Part shown: positions 1-7,993 of the stretch, piece after piece | How positions within the stretch are numbered: the stretch's first letter is position 1 | Layout of the letters: every line of letters starts with the position of its first letter | Source of the DNA: Telmatospirillum sp. | GTDB taxonomy: Bacteria; Pseudomonadota; Alphaproteobacteria; CACIAM-22H2 | NCBI GenBank assembly: GCA_020248985.1 | Contig: JADCGL010000028.1 | Span: forward strand, 1 to 64,000 | Length of the DNA: 64,000 bases | Reading direction: 5' to 3' | Program-made: the position numbers and the translations under genes | The notes under the pieces: generated by a model | What the model saw: the letters and a program-made list of their open reading frames with translations, nothing else | Told to the model about the DNA's origin: nothing | Databases searched by the model: none

Positions 1-1
1 G

Positions 2-379
2 CCGATGCGCGAGCGCCGCTGGGGCCGCGTGCTGACGATCGGCAGCATCAACCAGGTGCGGCCGGAACCGCAGCTCGCGACCTACGCAGCACTCAAGAGC
101 GCCCAATGCAATATCGCGATGAACCTCGCCAAGCAGTGCGCGTGCGACAATGTCATGGTCAACAACCTGTCGCCGGGGATCGTTGCGACCGAGCGAAATC
201 GCTGGCGTCGCAAGGATGCCGCCGAATGGGAAGTCATCCAGCAGAAAGCGGCCGGCACCGTCGGCCGCGCAGCACAGCCGTCGGAAATGGTCGGCGCGGC
301 ACTTCTGCTGTGCTCGGACGCGGGCAGCTACATCGCGGGCGCCGATCTGATGGTGACGGCCGGCGCGCATCTCCCCTGA
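2..379 (+). CDS. SDR family oxidoreductase, C-terminal part (5' end outside window)
   Basis: This is the C-terminal part of a short-chain dehydrogenase/reductase, an NAD(P)-dependent Rossmann-fold enzyme. The reading frame is open from the left edge of the window, so the N-terminal cofactor-binding region lies outside it. The catalytic Ser is seen in the segment LTIGSIN. The YxxxK pair is in TYAALKSA, followed by the usual helix and the strand VNNLSPGIVATE, where the PG turn after the substrate site is typical of the family. The C-terminus has the usual SYIAGADLMVTAGAHLP ending (the G-G motif degenerates to TAGA). The substrate cannot be told. It ends 62 bases before the next gene on the same strand and may be its operon partner. 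Confidence 0.85.
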   Translation, partial: PMRERRWGRVLTIGSINQVRPEPQLATYAALKSAQCNIAMNLAKQCACDNVMVNNLSPGIVATERNRWRRKDAAEWEVIQQKAAGTVGRAAQPSEMVGAALLLCSDAGSYIAGADLMVTAGAHLP

Positions 380-441
380 TCGGCACAACTGGTCCAACGG
401 CGGCCTCCGTCGGATTCCGAACTTGAAAGGCAATTGCACAC

Positions 442-1827
442 ATGAAGCGCGACCTTGGAATCATCGTGTTTCCCGAGTTTTTCCAGACCGAGGGCGTCGC
501 GCAAGTACTCGACAATCTCCAGCAACGCACCGGTCTCGATGCGATCGCAACGTCGCCCTATGTGATGCGACCGACGCACGACGGCGACGGCGGACGCGAA
601 CCACCGATCGACGGCGGCAAAGGTTCTGTGCGCCTGCTCGACCGGCCCTTGTGGGGACGGCGCGAATTGTTCGTTCGCACCTCCGTCGCCTACGAACCCA
701 ACCGCGCATTCTACGACGGGCTGCGCTATCAGCCGCCGGCACCGGACACGCATACGTCGGCCGACGGCGCCTTGGTCAGCCAAGCGTTGGCGCAGGCGCG
801 CCAGCGCGGTTTGCGGACGTATCTGCAGATCCAAGCGGCGATTCCGCCAGGCTACCGCGTGCAGTTCGGCGGTCCCGATCCCGACGACGAACCGCGCCAC
901 GTCGACGGCAGCATCGTCGCAGATAGGCTCGACAAAAACGGATCGCTCGCGAGCCCCCATATCCGCGACTACACGGTGGCGCTGCTCAAAGATCTTGCGC
1001 ACGCCTACCCCGACATCGACGGGTTCCATATCGATTGGCCGGAATATCCCCCCTATACGCTCGACAGCGCTTTCTTGGATTTCGGCAGCCACGCCCAGAC
1101 GGCGGCAGCCCGAATGGGGCTCGATTTTGGCGCGATGGTCGCCGACGCGACGCGTTGCCACGCCTGGCTCACGCAGCGTTTGACGCTGGGCGAACTCGCA
1201 CACGGTGCTGCCGCCATCGCCGACTATCCAGGCGTTGTCGCCATGTGCGACTTGAAATCCCGTCTGGCCGCAGAATGTGCCGCTGCTTGGCGCGCGGCGG
1301 TGCCCGGCAAGCAGATCGTGCTGCGAAGCTTTCCCCCGCCGTGGACGTCGATCTCTGGATTTTCCTTCGAAGCCATGGCGCCGTTTGCCGACGCCATCTC
1401 GGTCAAACTTTTCACGATGCATTGGCCGATGATGGTGGGATCGTGGACCGCGCGCCTGCTGCGCGACAATCCAGCACTCGGTCCCGCCAGAAGCGTCGCG
1501 CCACTTGTCGCGAAGATGTTTGATGTCGCGGACACACCCGAGGAGTTTGGCGATGCCATCGGCCAGTATCCGGAACCGGATGCGCCGCATCCGGTCGGCG
1601 CAGCCGCCATGGCGCGCAAAATCGAAGCGGCGCGGCGCCGGAGCGCGCCGACTTCCGTCTACGCGATGGCGCACGGCTACGGCCCCGTCGACGATTTTCG
1701 CGCCCGACTATCGACGGCTTGGGCTTCGTCAGCTCACAAGGTCTGGATCAATCGCTACGGATATCTTTCCGACGAAAAACTCGACGCGATCGGGCTGGTT
1801 TGCCGACAGCCAATGCAGCCGACTTAG
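442..1827 (+). CDS. unrecognised protein, TIM-barrel glycosidase-like
   Basis: This 461-residue protein has no signal peptide, and I do not recognise the family with certainty. It starts MKRDLGIIVFPEFFQTEG. It has alternating hydrophobic strands and helices, and short acidic/aromatic segments at strand ends: the DGFHIDWPEYPPY region near residues 193-205, and RTYLQIQA near 129-136. These resemble the beta-strand ends of TIM-barrel glycoside-hydrolase-like proteins. Asp/Glu residues in the DGFHIDWPEY segment would be candidates for catalytic acids, which is inference only. The gene follows an SDR oxidoreductase on the same strand and ends 40 bases before tRNA-Pro-derived repeat copy 1. An unrelated TIM-barrel enzyme is also possible. 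Confidence 0.6.
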   Translation: MKRDLGIIVFPEFFQTEGVAQVLDNLQQRTGLDAIATSPYVMRPTHDGDGGREPPIDGGKGSVRLLDRPLWGRRELFVRTSVAYEPNRAFYDGLRYQPPAPDTHTSADGALVSQALAQARQRGLRTYLQIQAAIPPGYRVQFGGPDPDDEPRHVDGSIVADRLDKNGSLASPHIRDYTVALLKDLAHAYPDIDGFHIDWPEYPPYTLDSAFLDFGSHAQTAAARMGLDFGAMVADATRCHAWLTQRLTLGELAHGAAAIADYPGVVAMCDLKSRLAAECAAAWRAAVPGKQIVLRSFPPPWTSISGFSFEAMAPFADAISVKLFTMHWPMMVGSWTARLLRDNPALGPARSVAPLVAKMFDVADTPEEFGDAIGQYPEPDAPHPVGAAAMARKIEAARRRSAPTSVYAMAHGYGPVDDFRARLSTAWASSAHKVWINRYGYLSDEKLDAIGLVCRQPMQPT

Positions 1828-1867
1828 CGACGGGATACAACCGTTTTCCAACAAACGTCTCTGCCGA

Positions 1868-1969
1868 TGGTCGGAGCGAGAGGATTCGAACCTCCGGCCC
1901 CTAGCTCGCGAATCATTGGACCTTCCAACAAAATCAAGGATAGTTAAAAACTTTCCGGGCGTTCCGGGG
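1868..1969 (-). repeat. tRNA-Pro 3'-half repeat, copy 1
   Basis: On the minus strand, 1912-1868 reads as the 3' half of a tRNA-Pro: anticodon loop, anticodon 3' stem, variable loop, T arm (GGTTCGAATCC) and acceptor strand CGCTCCG with A73 and CCA. No 5' half exists next to it. Of the 45 core bases only one differs from the consensus of the five copies (G for C in the anticodon-loop segment). A 57-base AT-rich tail follows on the + side (1913-1969), with the short inverted repeat TTGGA-CCT-TCCAA. The copy lies between converging genes. The rest of the 314-base gap 1828-2141 holds nothing else that I can recognise. Confidence 0.85.
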
Positions 1970-2141
1970 CAAACGTCGCTTCCTTTGCGCTCACGCCGCC
2001 GTTTCGCAGCATCTCGGCGGCAGCGCAAGACCGATCAACTCAAGCGTCTTCGTTGATTCAAGCACGAAAGCCGATGATATCGCCGTTTTGAGAACAGATT
2101 TTCTGGCGCTCGCCGTACGCAACCTCAAAGTCGCTTGCGCA

Positions 2142-3716
2142 CTACCGGCGAGGGCGCGTCGACATGGCAAGCGTGTACTCGTCGCCGCGCGCTTCGTAGG
2201 CGATCTCCGCCTTGCTGGCCCAGAAATTCGTGTAGTGGATCAGCGGCACCAACGCGGTCTGCTCCATCGCCAGGCGCGTCGCATCGCGCAGCAGTGTCTC
2301 GCGCTTTGCGTCGTCGACTTCGACCAGAGCCCGGCGGATCAACCCGTCGATCGTCGCATTTGAGAATCGGCCGCGATTATTGGCCCCAAGACCGCGCTCG
2401 CGGTCGAAACTGTGCACCAACACCCGCAGCGCCGAAGATGCTTCGCCGCTGACGGCCGCGTAGCCGATCAGAATCAAACTGAACTCAGGTACGGCCGATC
2501 GCGTCAGAAACACGCTCGGCGGCATCGTCTCGACCTTCACGAGCAGGCCGATGCGCGACAGCATCTGCGCAACCGCCTGCGCGGCCGCGATGTCGCCGAC
2601 ATATCGATTCGCCGGACCGTGCAGCGTGATGCCGAAGCCGTTCGGATAGCCGGCCTCGCCAAGCAGGCGGCGCGCGGCCTCGATATCCTGCACCGCCGGC
2701 TTCAAGGACGGGTCGTGGCCGAAGAAACCTGACGAGACGAGCTGTGCGGCCGGCGTGCCCACGCCCTCGAGGACGCGGTCGGCCAAAGGCTCGCGTGCGA
2801 TGGCGATCGAGACAGCCTTGCGGACGCGTGCATCCTTGAATGGATTGGTCGGCAGCGGATTGCCGGCGAGATCCGTCGCGAACGGCGTCTGGTCGCGCGC
2901 GGAATCGATCGAGAGGAACAGCAGTCGGTTTGACGGCGCTTCCGAGAGCCGGAAGCGCGGATTGGCGCGCAAAGTCGCGAGCACGGCAGGCGGCACGCTC
3001 TCGATCATGTCGACATTGTCGGCCAGAAGAGCCGCCACGCGCGCTGCATCGGCCGTCAGAACGCGGAATTCGACGCGCGCCCACGGCGCTGCACCGCCCC
3101 AATAGGTCTCGTTGCGCTCGACCGTGAGTCGGTCGCCGCGCGTCCATCCGACGATCCTGTACGGTCCCGTTCCGACGGCGAGCTTGCCGGACGCAAAATC
3201 TTCCTGCTTGGTCTCGGCGTGAATCTTTGCCGACAGGATCGCGATGACCGACAGGTCGGTCGGCAGCGTCGGATTGGGCTCGTTTGTCGTGATGCGAACG
3301 CGCGCCGCGTCGACGCTTTCGACCGACACAATCGAGCGCAGATAGGGTGCAAAGGAAGACGGGCTGCGTTCCACTTTGCGCGCGCGGTCGATCGAAAACG
3401 CCACGTCGGCCGCCTCGAACGGCGTTCCGTCGTGGAAGCGCACGCCCTGACGCAGTTCGAACTCCCAAACCGTCGGCGCGACCGCGCGCCACGACACGGC
3501 CAATCCCGGGGTCAGGCGCTGATCCTTGTCCTGATGGACGAGGCGGTCGAACAGGTGGAAGCCGAACGCGCTGTTGGGCGCGAACTGATGGTATTGCGGA
3601 TCGAGCGAGTCCGGTTCGACCGCAAGTCCGACGCGCAGGTTCTGCGCATGGGCCGGCACGGCCGTGGTGAAGAGGAGCGCGATGCCGAGTATCCCAAACA
3701 GGCGACGAAGTTTCAT
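2142..3716 (-). CDS. ABC transporter substrate-binding protein, dipeptide/nickel type (SBP_bac_5)
   Basis: This is a periplasmic solute-binding protein of 524 residues, the usual length for family 5 (DppA/OppA/NikA-like). A Sec signal peptide is clear at the N-terminus: MKLRR, then a hydrophobic run to TTAVPAHAQ, with cleavage after AHA or AQ at about residue 24. The mature start LRVGLAVEPDSLDPQYHQFAPNSA is the classic family 5 signature, and FELRQGVRFHDGTPFEAADVAFSIDR follows. It is the last gene of the leftward operon, 15 bases after the TauD-like gene. The window contains no DppB/C-type permease for it, so it may serve a system encoded elsewhere. The ligand (peptide, opine, nickel or other) cannot be predicted. 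Confidence 0.92.
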   Translation of the reverse strand: MKLRRLFGILGIALLFTTAVPAHAQNLRVGLAVEPDSLDPQYHQFAPNSAFGFHLFDRLVHQDKDQRLTPGLAVSWRAVAPTVWEFELRQGVRFHDGTPFEAADVAFSIDRARKVERSPSSFAPYLRSIVSVESVDAARVRITTNEPNPTLPTDLSVIAILSAKIHAETKQEDFASGKLAVGTGPYRIVGWTRGDRLTVERNETYWGGAAPWARVEFRVLTADAARVAALLADNVDMIESVPPAVLATLRANPRFRLSEAPSNRLLFLSIDSARDQTPFATDLAGNPLPTNPFKDARVRKAVSIAIAREPLADRVLEGVGTPAAQLVSSGFFGHDPSLKPAVQDIEAARRLLGEAGYPNGFGITLHGPANRYVGDIAAAQAVAQMLSRIGLLVKVETMPPSVFLTRSAVPEFSLILIGYAAVSGEASSALRVLVHSFDRERGLGANNRGRFSNATIDGLIRRALVEVDDAKRETLLRDATRLAMEQTALVPLIHYTNFWASKAEIAYEARGDEYTLAMSTRPRR

Positions 3717-3731
3717 CGAAACAGCTCCCTC

Positions 3732-4565
3732 TTACGCGATCTGGGTTCGATACATGGTGCGTTCTTCGCCGGGCGGATAGCCGCCGGCCGCGCGATGCGC
3801 CGTGCAGCGATTGTCCCAAACGACGAGATCGCCTTTGCTCCAACGATGCCGGTAGAGATACGCATCGGTCGTCGCATGCGCGAAAAGGCGCTTGAGCAGC
3901 GCCTCGCCGGACTCCGCATCCCCATCGACGACGCGCACGGCATTCGTCTCGTCGATGTAGAGCGCTTTCGCACCGGTCTCAGGATGCTGGAGCACGAGCG
4001 GATGCACGACCTCGGGCAGGCGCGCGCGCTGCGCCGGCGTCAAAGGGGCGGCATTGCCGGGATTGCGTCCGCCCCACGAAAACATCGCAGCAGCACGGTC
4101 TGCTTGCGACCGAATTTCGGGTGCAAGATCGGCATAGGCGCGGGCCGTGTCGACGAACAACGTGTCGCCGCCCGCGGACGGCAGAACGACGGCATAGAGA
4201 GCCGTCGCCTTGCAGGGCGTGCGCGCATAGGACTGGTCCGTGTGCCACCCCGTGCCGCGCGCCGCGCCTTTCGGATCGACGATTCCGGTACGCGGGTTGC
4301 GATTCGAAATGATAGAGACCGCCGGCCATTCCGGATGGCGATACTGATCGAGCGCATGCTCGACCAGACGGCCGAAAATGCCGCCCGCCTTGGCAAAACC
4401 TGCGACATCGAGCTGCTGGCCGCGGAACACCAGCACTTTGTGCGCAAGGAACGCCTCGGCCACGCGCGCGCTTGCCGCGGCGTCAATTGGAGCCGCGAGA
4501 TCCAAGCCGCGTATCGAAGCCGAAAAACCGTCCGCAGCAGGTTCGATGTCGAAAGACGCTGTCAT
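3732..4565 (-). CDS. TauD/TfdA-family 2-oxoglutarate/Fe(II) dioxygenase
   Basis: This 277-residue enzyme uses 2-oxoglutarate, O2 and Fe(II) to hydroxylate a small substrate. The iron ligands are visible: H108 and D110 in GTGWHTDQSYA, and distal H257 in RCTAHRAAGG. A 2OG-binding Arg is in ERTMYRTQ near the C-terminus. The length matches TauD/TfdA relatives (about 280). It is paralogous to the dioxygenase at 13237-14109, sharing WHTD, the NRC-HRAAGGY motif and overall layout. It lies between a PotA-like ATPase gene and a binding-protein gene in the operon headed by the GntR regulator. The substrate is unknown. Given the nucleobase/ureide genes across the regulator, an oxidised base (xanthine-like) is one possibility, by inference only. 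Confidence 0.9.
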   Translation of the reverse strand: MTASFDIEPAADGFSASIRGLDLAAPIDAAASARVAEAFLAHKVLVFRGQQLDVAGFAKAGGIFGRLVEHALDQYRHPEWPAVSIISNRNPRTGIVDPKGAARGTGWHTDQSYARTPCKATALYAVVLPSAGGDTLFVDTARAYADLAPEIRSQADRAAAMFSWGGRNPGNAAPLTPAQRARLPEVVHPLVLQHPETGAKALYIDETNAVRVVDGDAESGEALLKRLFAHATTDAYLYRHRWSKGDLVVWDNRCTAHRAAGGYPPGEERTMYRTQIA

Positions 4566-4724
4566 CGCGAGGCCGACAGAAAGCGTGCGCGCGCATGCGG
4601 TACCACTTTGGGCTCTGACTTATCCATACGGCCCCCTCCCTTGCGAATCCCTGCGACGGGACAATGGCCGAAAAGTAGCAAAGCCCATGCCATCGCACTT
4701 CAGCGATACATGACGCGTCTGGTT

Positions 4725-5831
4725 TCAAACGGGGCGCGGATAGACGAGCGTATCCTCCGGCCGCCAGAACACGTCGACACGCTTGCCGGCTCGCGGGATC
4801 GGAACCGCGCCTTGCGGCGTCTCGAGAAGGAGGCGGGCCGACGCAGGTGCCGCGAAATGGATCGTGACCTTGGGGCCCAGAAAGATGGTGTCCGACACGA
4901 CGAGTTCCAGCCGATTGTCCTGGGCCGACTGCGCTGCCAACGACATGCGCTCGGGCCGGATTCCGAGCGTGACGGGGGCCCCCGCCAGATAGCTGCCGGG
5001 ACAACGAATACGGCCCATCGCCGTCTCGACTTCCACGACGCCATCAGCGCACGCGCGCACGACTCCGTCGAGGCGCGTCGACAAGCCGACAAAATCGAGC
5101 GCAAACGCCGTCGCCGGACGATTGTAGAGCTCGGCCGGATCAGCGATTTGCTCGATCGCACCTTCGTTCATCACGGCGATGCGATCGGACATGATGAGCG
5201 CTTCGTCCTGATCGTGCGTGACGAAAACGGCTGTGGTGCCGATTTCGCGCAGCAGGCGGCGCAATTCGATCTGCATCGACTCGCGAAGCTTGCGGTCGAG
5301 CGCGCTGAACGGTTCGTCGAGCAGCAGCAATTTGGGTTGCACGGCGAGGGCGCGCGCCACGGCCACGCGCTGCTGCTGGCCGCCGGACAAGGCGCGGATC
5401 GAGCGATCCGCCAGCGCTTCGAGATGCACGAGCTCGAGATATTTGGCGACCGTCGATGCGATCTCGCGCGCCGGCCGGCGCTGGGCGCGCAGCCCGTAGG
5501 CGACATTGTCGGCCACACTCAGATGCGGAAACAGCGCGTAGTTCTGGAAGACGACGCCGACATTGCGCCGATGCGGCGGTTCGCCCGTGATGTCGGCGTC
5601 CGCGAGCCGCACCGTGCCGCGATCGGGGCCGACAAGCCCCGCCACGATGCGCAGCAACGTCGTTTTTCCGCAGCCAGACGGGCCCAGCAGCGAAATGAAC
5701 TCGCCGCGCGCAACGCGCAGATCGACGCCTGCCAGGACGACCGCACTGCCGAACGATTTTTCGAGCCCGACAATGTCCAGGAAACGCGGATTGCCCGGCG
5801 GACTCTCGGCACTCGCGGAAGGATCAGTCAT
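4725..5831 (-). CDS. ABC transporter ATP-binding protein, PotA-like
   Basis: This 368-residue ATPase is of the spermidine/iron/sugar importer type. Walker A GPSGCGKTT is at residues 50-58, the Q-loop at VVFQNYALFPH, the signature LSGGQQQR at 148-155, and Walker B LLLLDEPFSALD at 168-179, with H-loop FVTHDQDEA. A TOBE-type C-terminal region follows (about 245-365). It lies between the GntR regulator and a TauD-like oxygenase on the minus strand. No permease accompanies it. The binding protein and permeases at 7994-10668, just across the divergent promoter, lack an ATPase of their own, so this ATPase may energise them. Confidence 0.92.
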   Translation of the reverse strand: MTDPSASAESPPGNPRFLDIVGLEKSFGSAVVLAGVDLRVARGEFISLLGPSGCGKTTLLRIVAGLVGPDRGTVRLADADITGEPPHRRNVGVVFQNYALFPHLSVADNVAYGLRAQRRPAREIASTVAKYLELVHLEALADRSIRALSGGQQQRVAVARALAVQPKLLLLDEPFSALDRKLRESMQIELRRLLREIGTTAVFVTHDQDEALIMSDRIAVMNEGAIEQIADPAELYNRPATAFALDFVGLSTRLDGVVRACADGVVEVETAMGRIRCPGSYLAGAPVTLGIRPERMSLAAQSAQDNRLELVVSDTIFLGPKVTIHFAAPASARLLLETPQGAVPIPRAGKRVDVFWRPEDTLVYPRPV

Positions 5832-5940
5832 GCGTTTTCAGCCGAACCCGGTTTGACGTGCGAAGGGGACAAGCGCCCCTCGTTCGAAGCCCGAGCAGGA
5901 CTAAAGCAACGGCTGTGCCGTTCCGGATAGGGGGCTCGGG

Positions 5941-6747
5941 CTACGCCTGGCGCTTGGCCGCCTGCGGACGCGCATAAGCACCGAGCCAGACATCGACATT
6001 GTTCACACGCGCCTGGTCGTCGCCCGAAAAACCCAGTTGCCGCTCGTTGATCTGCAGGTGGCTCTGCATGAGGGCAATCGCCTTTTTCGCGTCGCCCCTG
6101 GCGATCAGCTGCGCAAGCGTGCGGTGCTCGTCGATCTGCCGCTTGGTGAAAGGCTGCGGATCGGCCAAAGCGCGGATCAGGGCGCAGCGCGGCAGAATCT
6201 GGCTGAGCAGATGGCACAGCACGGCGTTGCCGCCGATTTCGGCGATCACGAGATGGAACTCGCCGCGCAACCGCACGAGTTCGCGCCGGTTCTTGGCCGT
6301 CGCCGCCGCATCCTGACGCTCGATATGGGCGAGCATCGTGCGCATGTCGTTGGCCGTGCAGTAGCGTGCGGCATCGGCGACCGTCTGGGCCTCGATCGCG
6401 CGCCGTGCCGCGTAGAGATCGGCCGCCATGCGCGCGGTCGGCCGCGCGATCGAAGCCCCCCTGTTCGGCTCGATGTCGACGATGCCGAGAAAGCGCAGAT
6501 GCTGCAGCGCCTGGCGCACGGTCGTGCGGCTCGTTTCGAACAGGCGCGCCAGCAGCTCTTCGCCGAGCTTGCCGCCGGCGGGCAGATTGCGGTCCGAAAG
6601 CGCGTCGAGCACGGCATCGACGATGCGCAAGGCGGCCGGCGCCAAATGGCTGCGGGCGTTCTCGGCGGGGAATGCGGTGTCGAACACGGGCGGGCTGCGG
6701 CCTCTTGCGGCTGAAGGACGATCGGATTTCGGCTGCGGATTTAACAC
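5941..6747 (-). CDS. GntR-family transcriptional regulator (FadR/FCD subgroup)
   Basis: This DNA-binding regulator has an N-terminal winged helix (about residues 28-92: LGEELLARLFETSRTTVRQALQHLRFLGIVDIEPNRGASIARP) and a C-terminal all-helical FCD ligand-binding domain (about 100-255). I chose the GTG start at 6747 (VLNPQPKSD). A longer frame to 6915 would extend through the divergent promoter region and has a low-complexity Arg-rich N-terminus. The ligand is unknown. It is divergent from the 2OG oxygenase gene at 6927 and heads a leftward operon with the PotA-like ATPase. A 10-bp palindrome lies 10 bases upstream of the chosen start, suggesting autoregulation and control of the divergent catabolic operon. 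Confidence 0.88.
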   Translation of the reverse strand: MLNPQPKSDRPSAARGRSPPVFDTAFPAENARSHLAPAALRIVDAVLDALSDRNLPAGGKLGEELLARLFETSRTTVRQALQHLRFLGIVDIEPNRGASIARPTARMAADLYAARRAIEAQTVADAARYCTANDMRTMLAHIERQDAAATAKNRRELVRLRGEFHLVIAEIGGNAVLCHLLSQILPRCALIRALADPQPFTKRQIDEHRTLAQLIARGDAKKAIALMQSHLQINERQLGFSGDDQARVNNVDVWLGAYARPQAAKRQA

Positions 6748-6756
6748 GCCGCCACT

Positions 6757-6766
6757 TTGTATACAA
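6757..6766. promoter_or_regulatory. palindromic operator-like site TTGTATACAA
   Basis: This perfect 10-bp palindrome lies in the 179-base space between the GntR-family regulator (start 6747, minus strand) and the 2OG oxygenase (start 6927, plus strand). It fits the TNGTNNNACNA pattern known for FadR-subgroup GntR operators. It would overlap the ribosome-binding region of the regulator gene. Its role as an operator is inferred from position and pattern. Confidence 0.55.
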
Positions 6767-6926
6767 TAGCGTCTTTTGTTGCCAATTTTATAGACGCGTG
6801 CACAAATTTTCGCCCCTCGTGCGCGCCTACCCGGTTCAAACGCACAGAGATTACGCGGCTTTCGCCATGGCATACGCCTTGCTGTGCTTCTGCCGTGCCG
6901 CCGCGATTGCGGCAAGGGGGGGGCGC

Positions 6927-7940
6927 ATGGATCTGCCTTTGATCGACATCTCGGCGTTTCGCACGCGCGACCAGGCCGCGATGCAGGTGATCGCCCGCGA
7001 CGTCGATCGCGCCTGCCGCGATGTCGGCTTTCTGGTCGTCCGCGGCCACGACATTCCGCAGGCGCTTTTCGATAGATCCTTTGAACTCACGCGCCGCTAT
7101 TTCGCCCGCGGTACCGACGAAAAGCTTCGCGACTGCTCGCCGTCGCCGGACGTCTTCCGCGGCTACGAACGCATGGGCACACGCTACCGCGACGCCGGAC
7201 CGGCCGGAAAGAAAGTCGCGGACTACAAAGAAGCCTACATGATCTCGTCGCCGGATTTCGACGAAGCGGAGCGCCGCCTGCCCGTGCCGCACGGCTTCGA
7301 AGGCATGTATGCGCCGAACATCTGGCCCAACGAGGCCGCCGGCGACATCCAGGGTTTCCGCACGACGTTCGTCGAATTCTATCGGGCGGTCGACGCACTC
7401 GCGCGCACGATGAACGGCGTTTTTGCGGCCGCCTTGCAGCTTCCGGAAGACTTCTTCGTCCCGCATTTCACGGGCCACGCGAGCACCTGCACCTGGGTCA
7501 ATTATCCCGCACAGACCGTGCCGCCCGAGCCTGGCCAAATGCGGATACCCGAACATACGGATTCGACGTCGCTGACGGTTGTCGTCCAAGATGGCTCCGC
7601 GCACGGCCTCGAAATCAAGACGCGGGACGGGAAATGGATCCCCGTGCGCAGCCCCGAGGGTGCCGTCGTCATCAATCTCGGCGACCTCATGGCGCAATGG
7701 ACGAACGACCGCTGGGTCTCCACGCCCCACCGCGTCGACAATCCGCCGCGCGAGATCGCGATGGCGAACCCGCGCTATTCGCTCTGTTTCTTCCAGAAGC
7801 CGCATGTCGACGCGTCGATCGAATGCCTGCCGACCTGCACCGATGCGGCGAACCCCGTGCGCCATGCGCCGATCCAAGCCGGCGCCTACATCCGTCAAAA
7901 AATGCTTCGCACCCGCCCCCAGCCGAGTGCGGCCGAGTGA
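6927..7940 (+). CDS. 2OG-Fe(II) oxygenase, isopenicillin-N-synthase-like (paralogue 1)
   Basis: This non-haem iron dioxygenase of 337 residues belongs to the IPNS/plant-type 2OG oxygenase family. The Fe(II) triad is visible as H210 and D212 in IPEHTDSTS and H268 in STPHRVDNP. The 2OG-anchoring Arg is R283 in NPRYSLCFF. The N-terminus LPLIDISAF is the usual start of the DIOX_N domain. The ATG at 6927 follows a purine-rich AAGGGGGGG stretch, and an upstream extension of the frame would cross the regulator's promoter. It heads the rightward operon and precedes a PotD-like binding protein. Fungal thymine-7-hydroxylase is a relative of this family, so a pyrimidine substrate is conceivable given the neighbours, but this is not shown. 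Confidence 0.9.
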   Translation: MDLPLIDISAFRTRDQAAMQVIARDVDRACRDVGFLVVRGHDIPQALFDRSFELTRRYFARGTDEKLRDCSPSPDVFRGYERMGTRYRDAGPAGKKVADYKEAYMISSPDFDEAERRLPVPHGFEGMYAPNIWPNEAAGDIQGFRTTFVEFYRAVDALARTMNGVFAAALQLPEDFFVPHFTGHASTCTWVNYPAQTVPPEPGQMRIPEHTDSTSLTVVVQDGSAHGLEIKTRDGKWIPVRSPEGAVVINLGDLMAQWTNDRWVSTPHRVDNPPREIAMANPRYSLCFFQKPHVDASIECLPTCTDAANPVRHAPIQAGAYIRQKMLRTRPQPSAAE

Positions 7941-7993
7941 CCGGGAGTGCGGTTCGCGTCTTCACCTGATTCATCCGAACGGAGCTGAGCGAC

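Noticed and set aside
328-1674. A 448-codon frame on the minus strand opposite the 442-1827 gene
   Set aside because: It is Arg/Gly-rich with no family features and lies wholly opposite a better supported gene; such shadow frames are common in GC-rich DNA.
1868-1912. A complete tRNA gene at the repeat sites
   Set aside because: Only the 3' half is present in each of the five copies; no D arm or 5' acceptor strand can be found in the following tail.
1850-2056. Peptides with WSEREDSNLRPL or GRSERIRTSGP seen in frames across the repeats (also near 20160, 32120, 53527, 62620)
   Set aside because: They are translations of the antisense of the tRNA-Pro T arm and acceptor stem (GGATTCGAACC), not protein genes; the similarity comes from the repeat.
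3219-5930. A 903-codon frame on the plus strand
   Set aside because: It runs antisense through three well-supported genes (binding protein, TauD-like, PotA-like ATPase); composition is typical of an antisense shadow.
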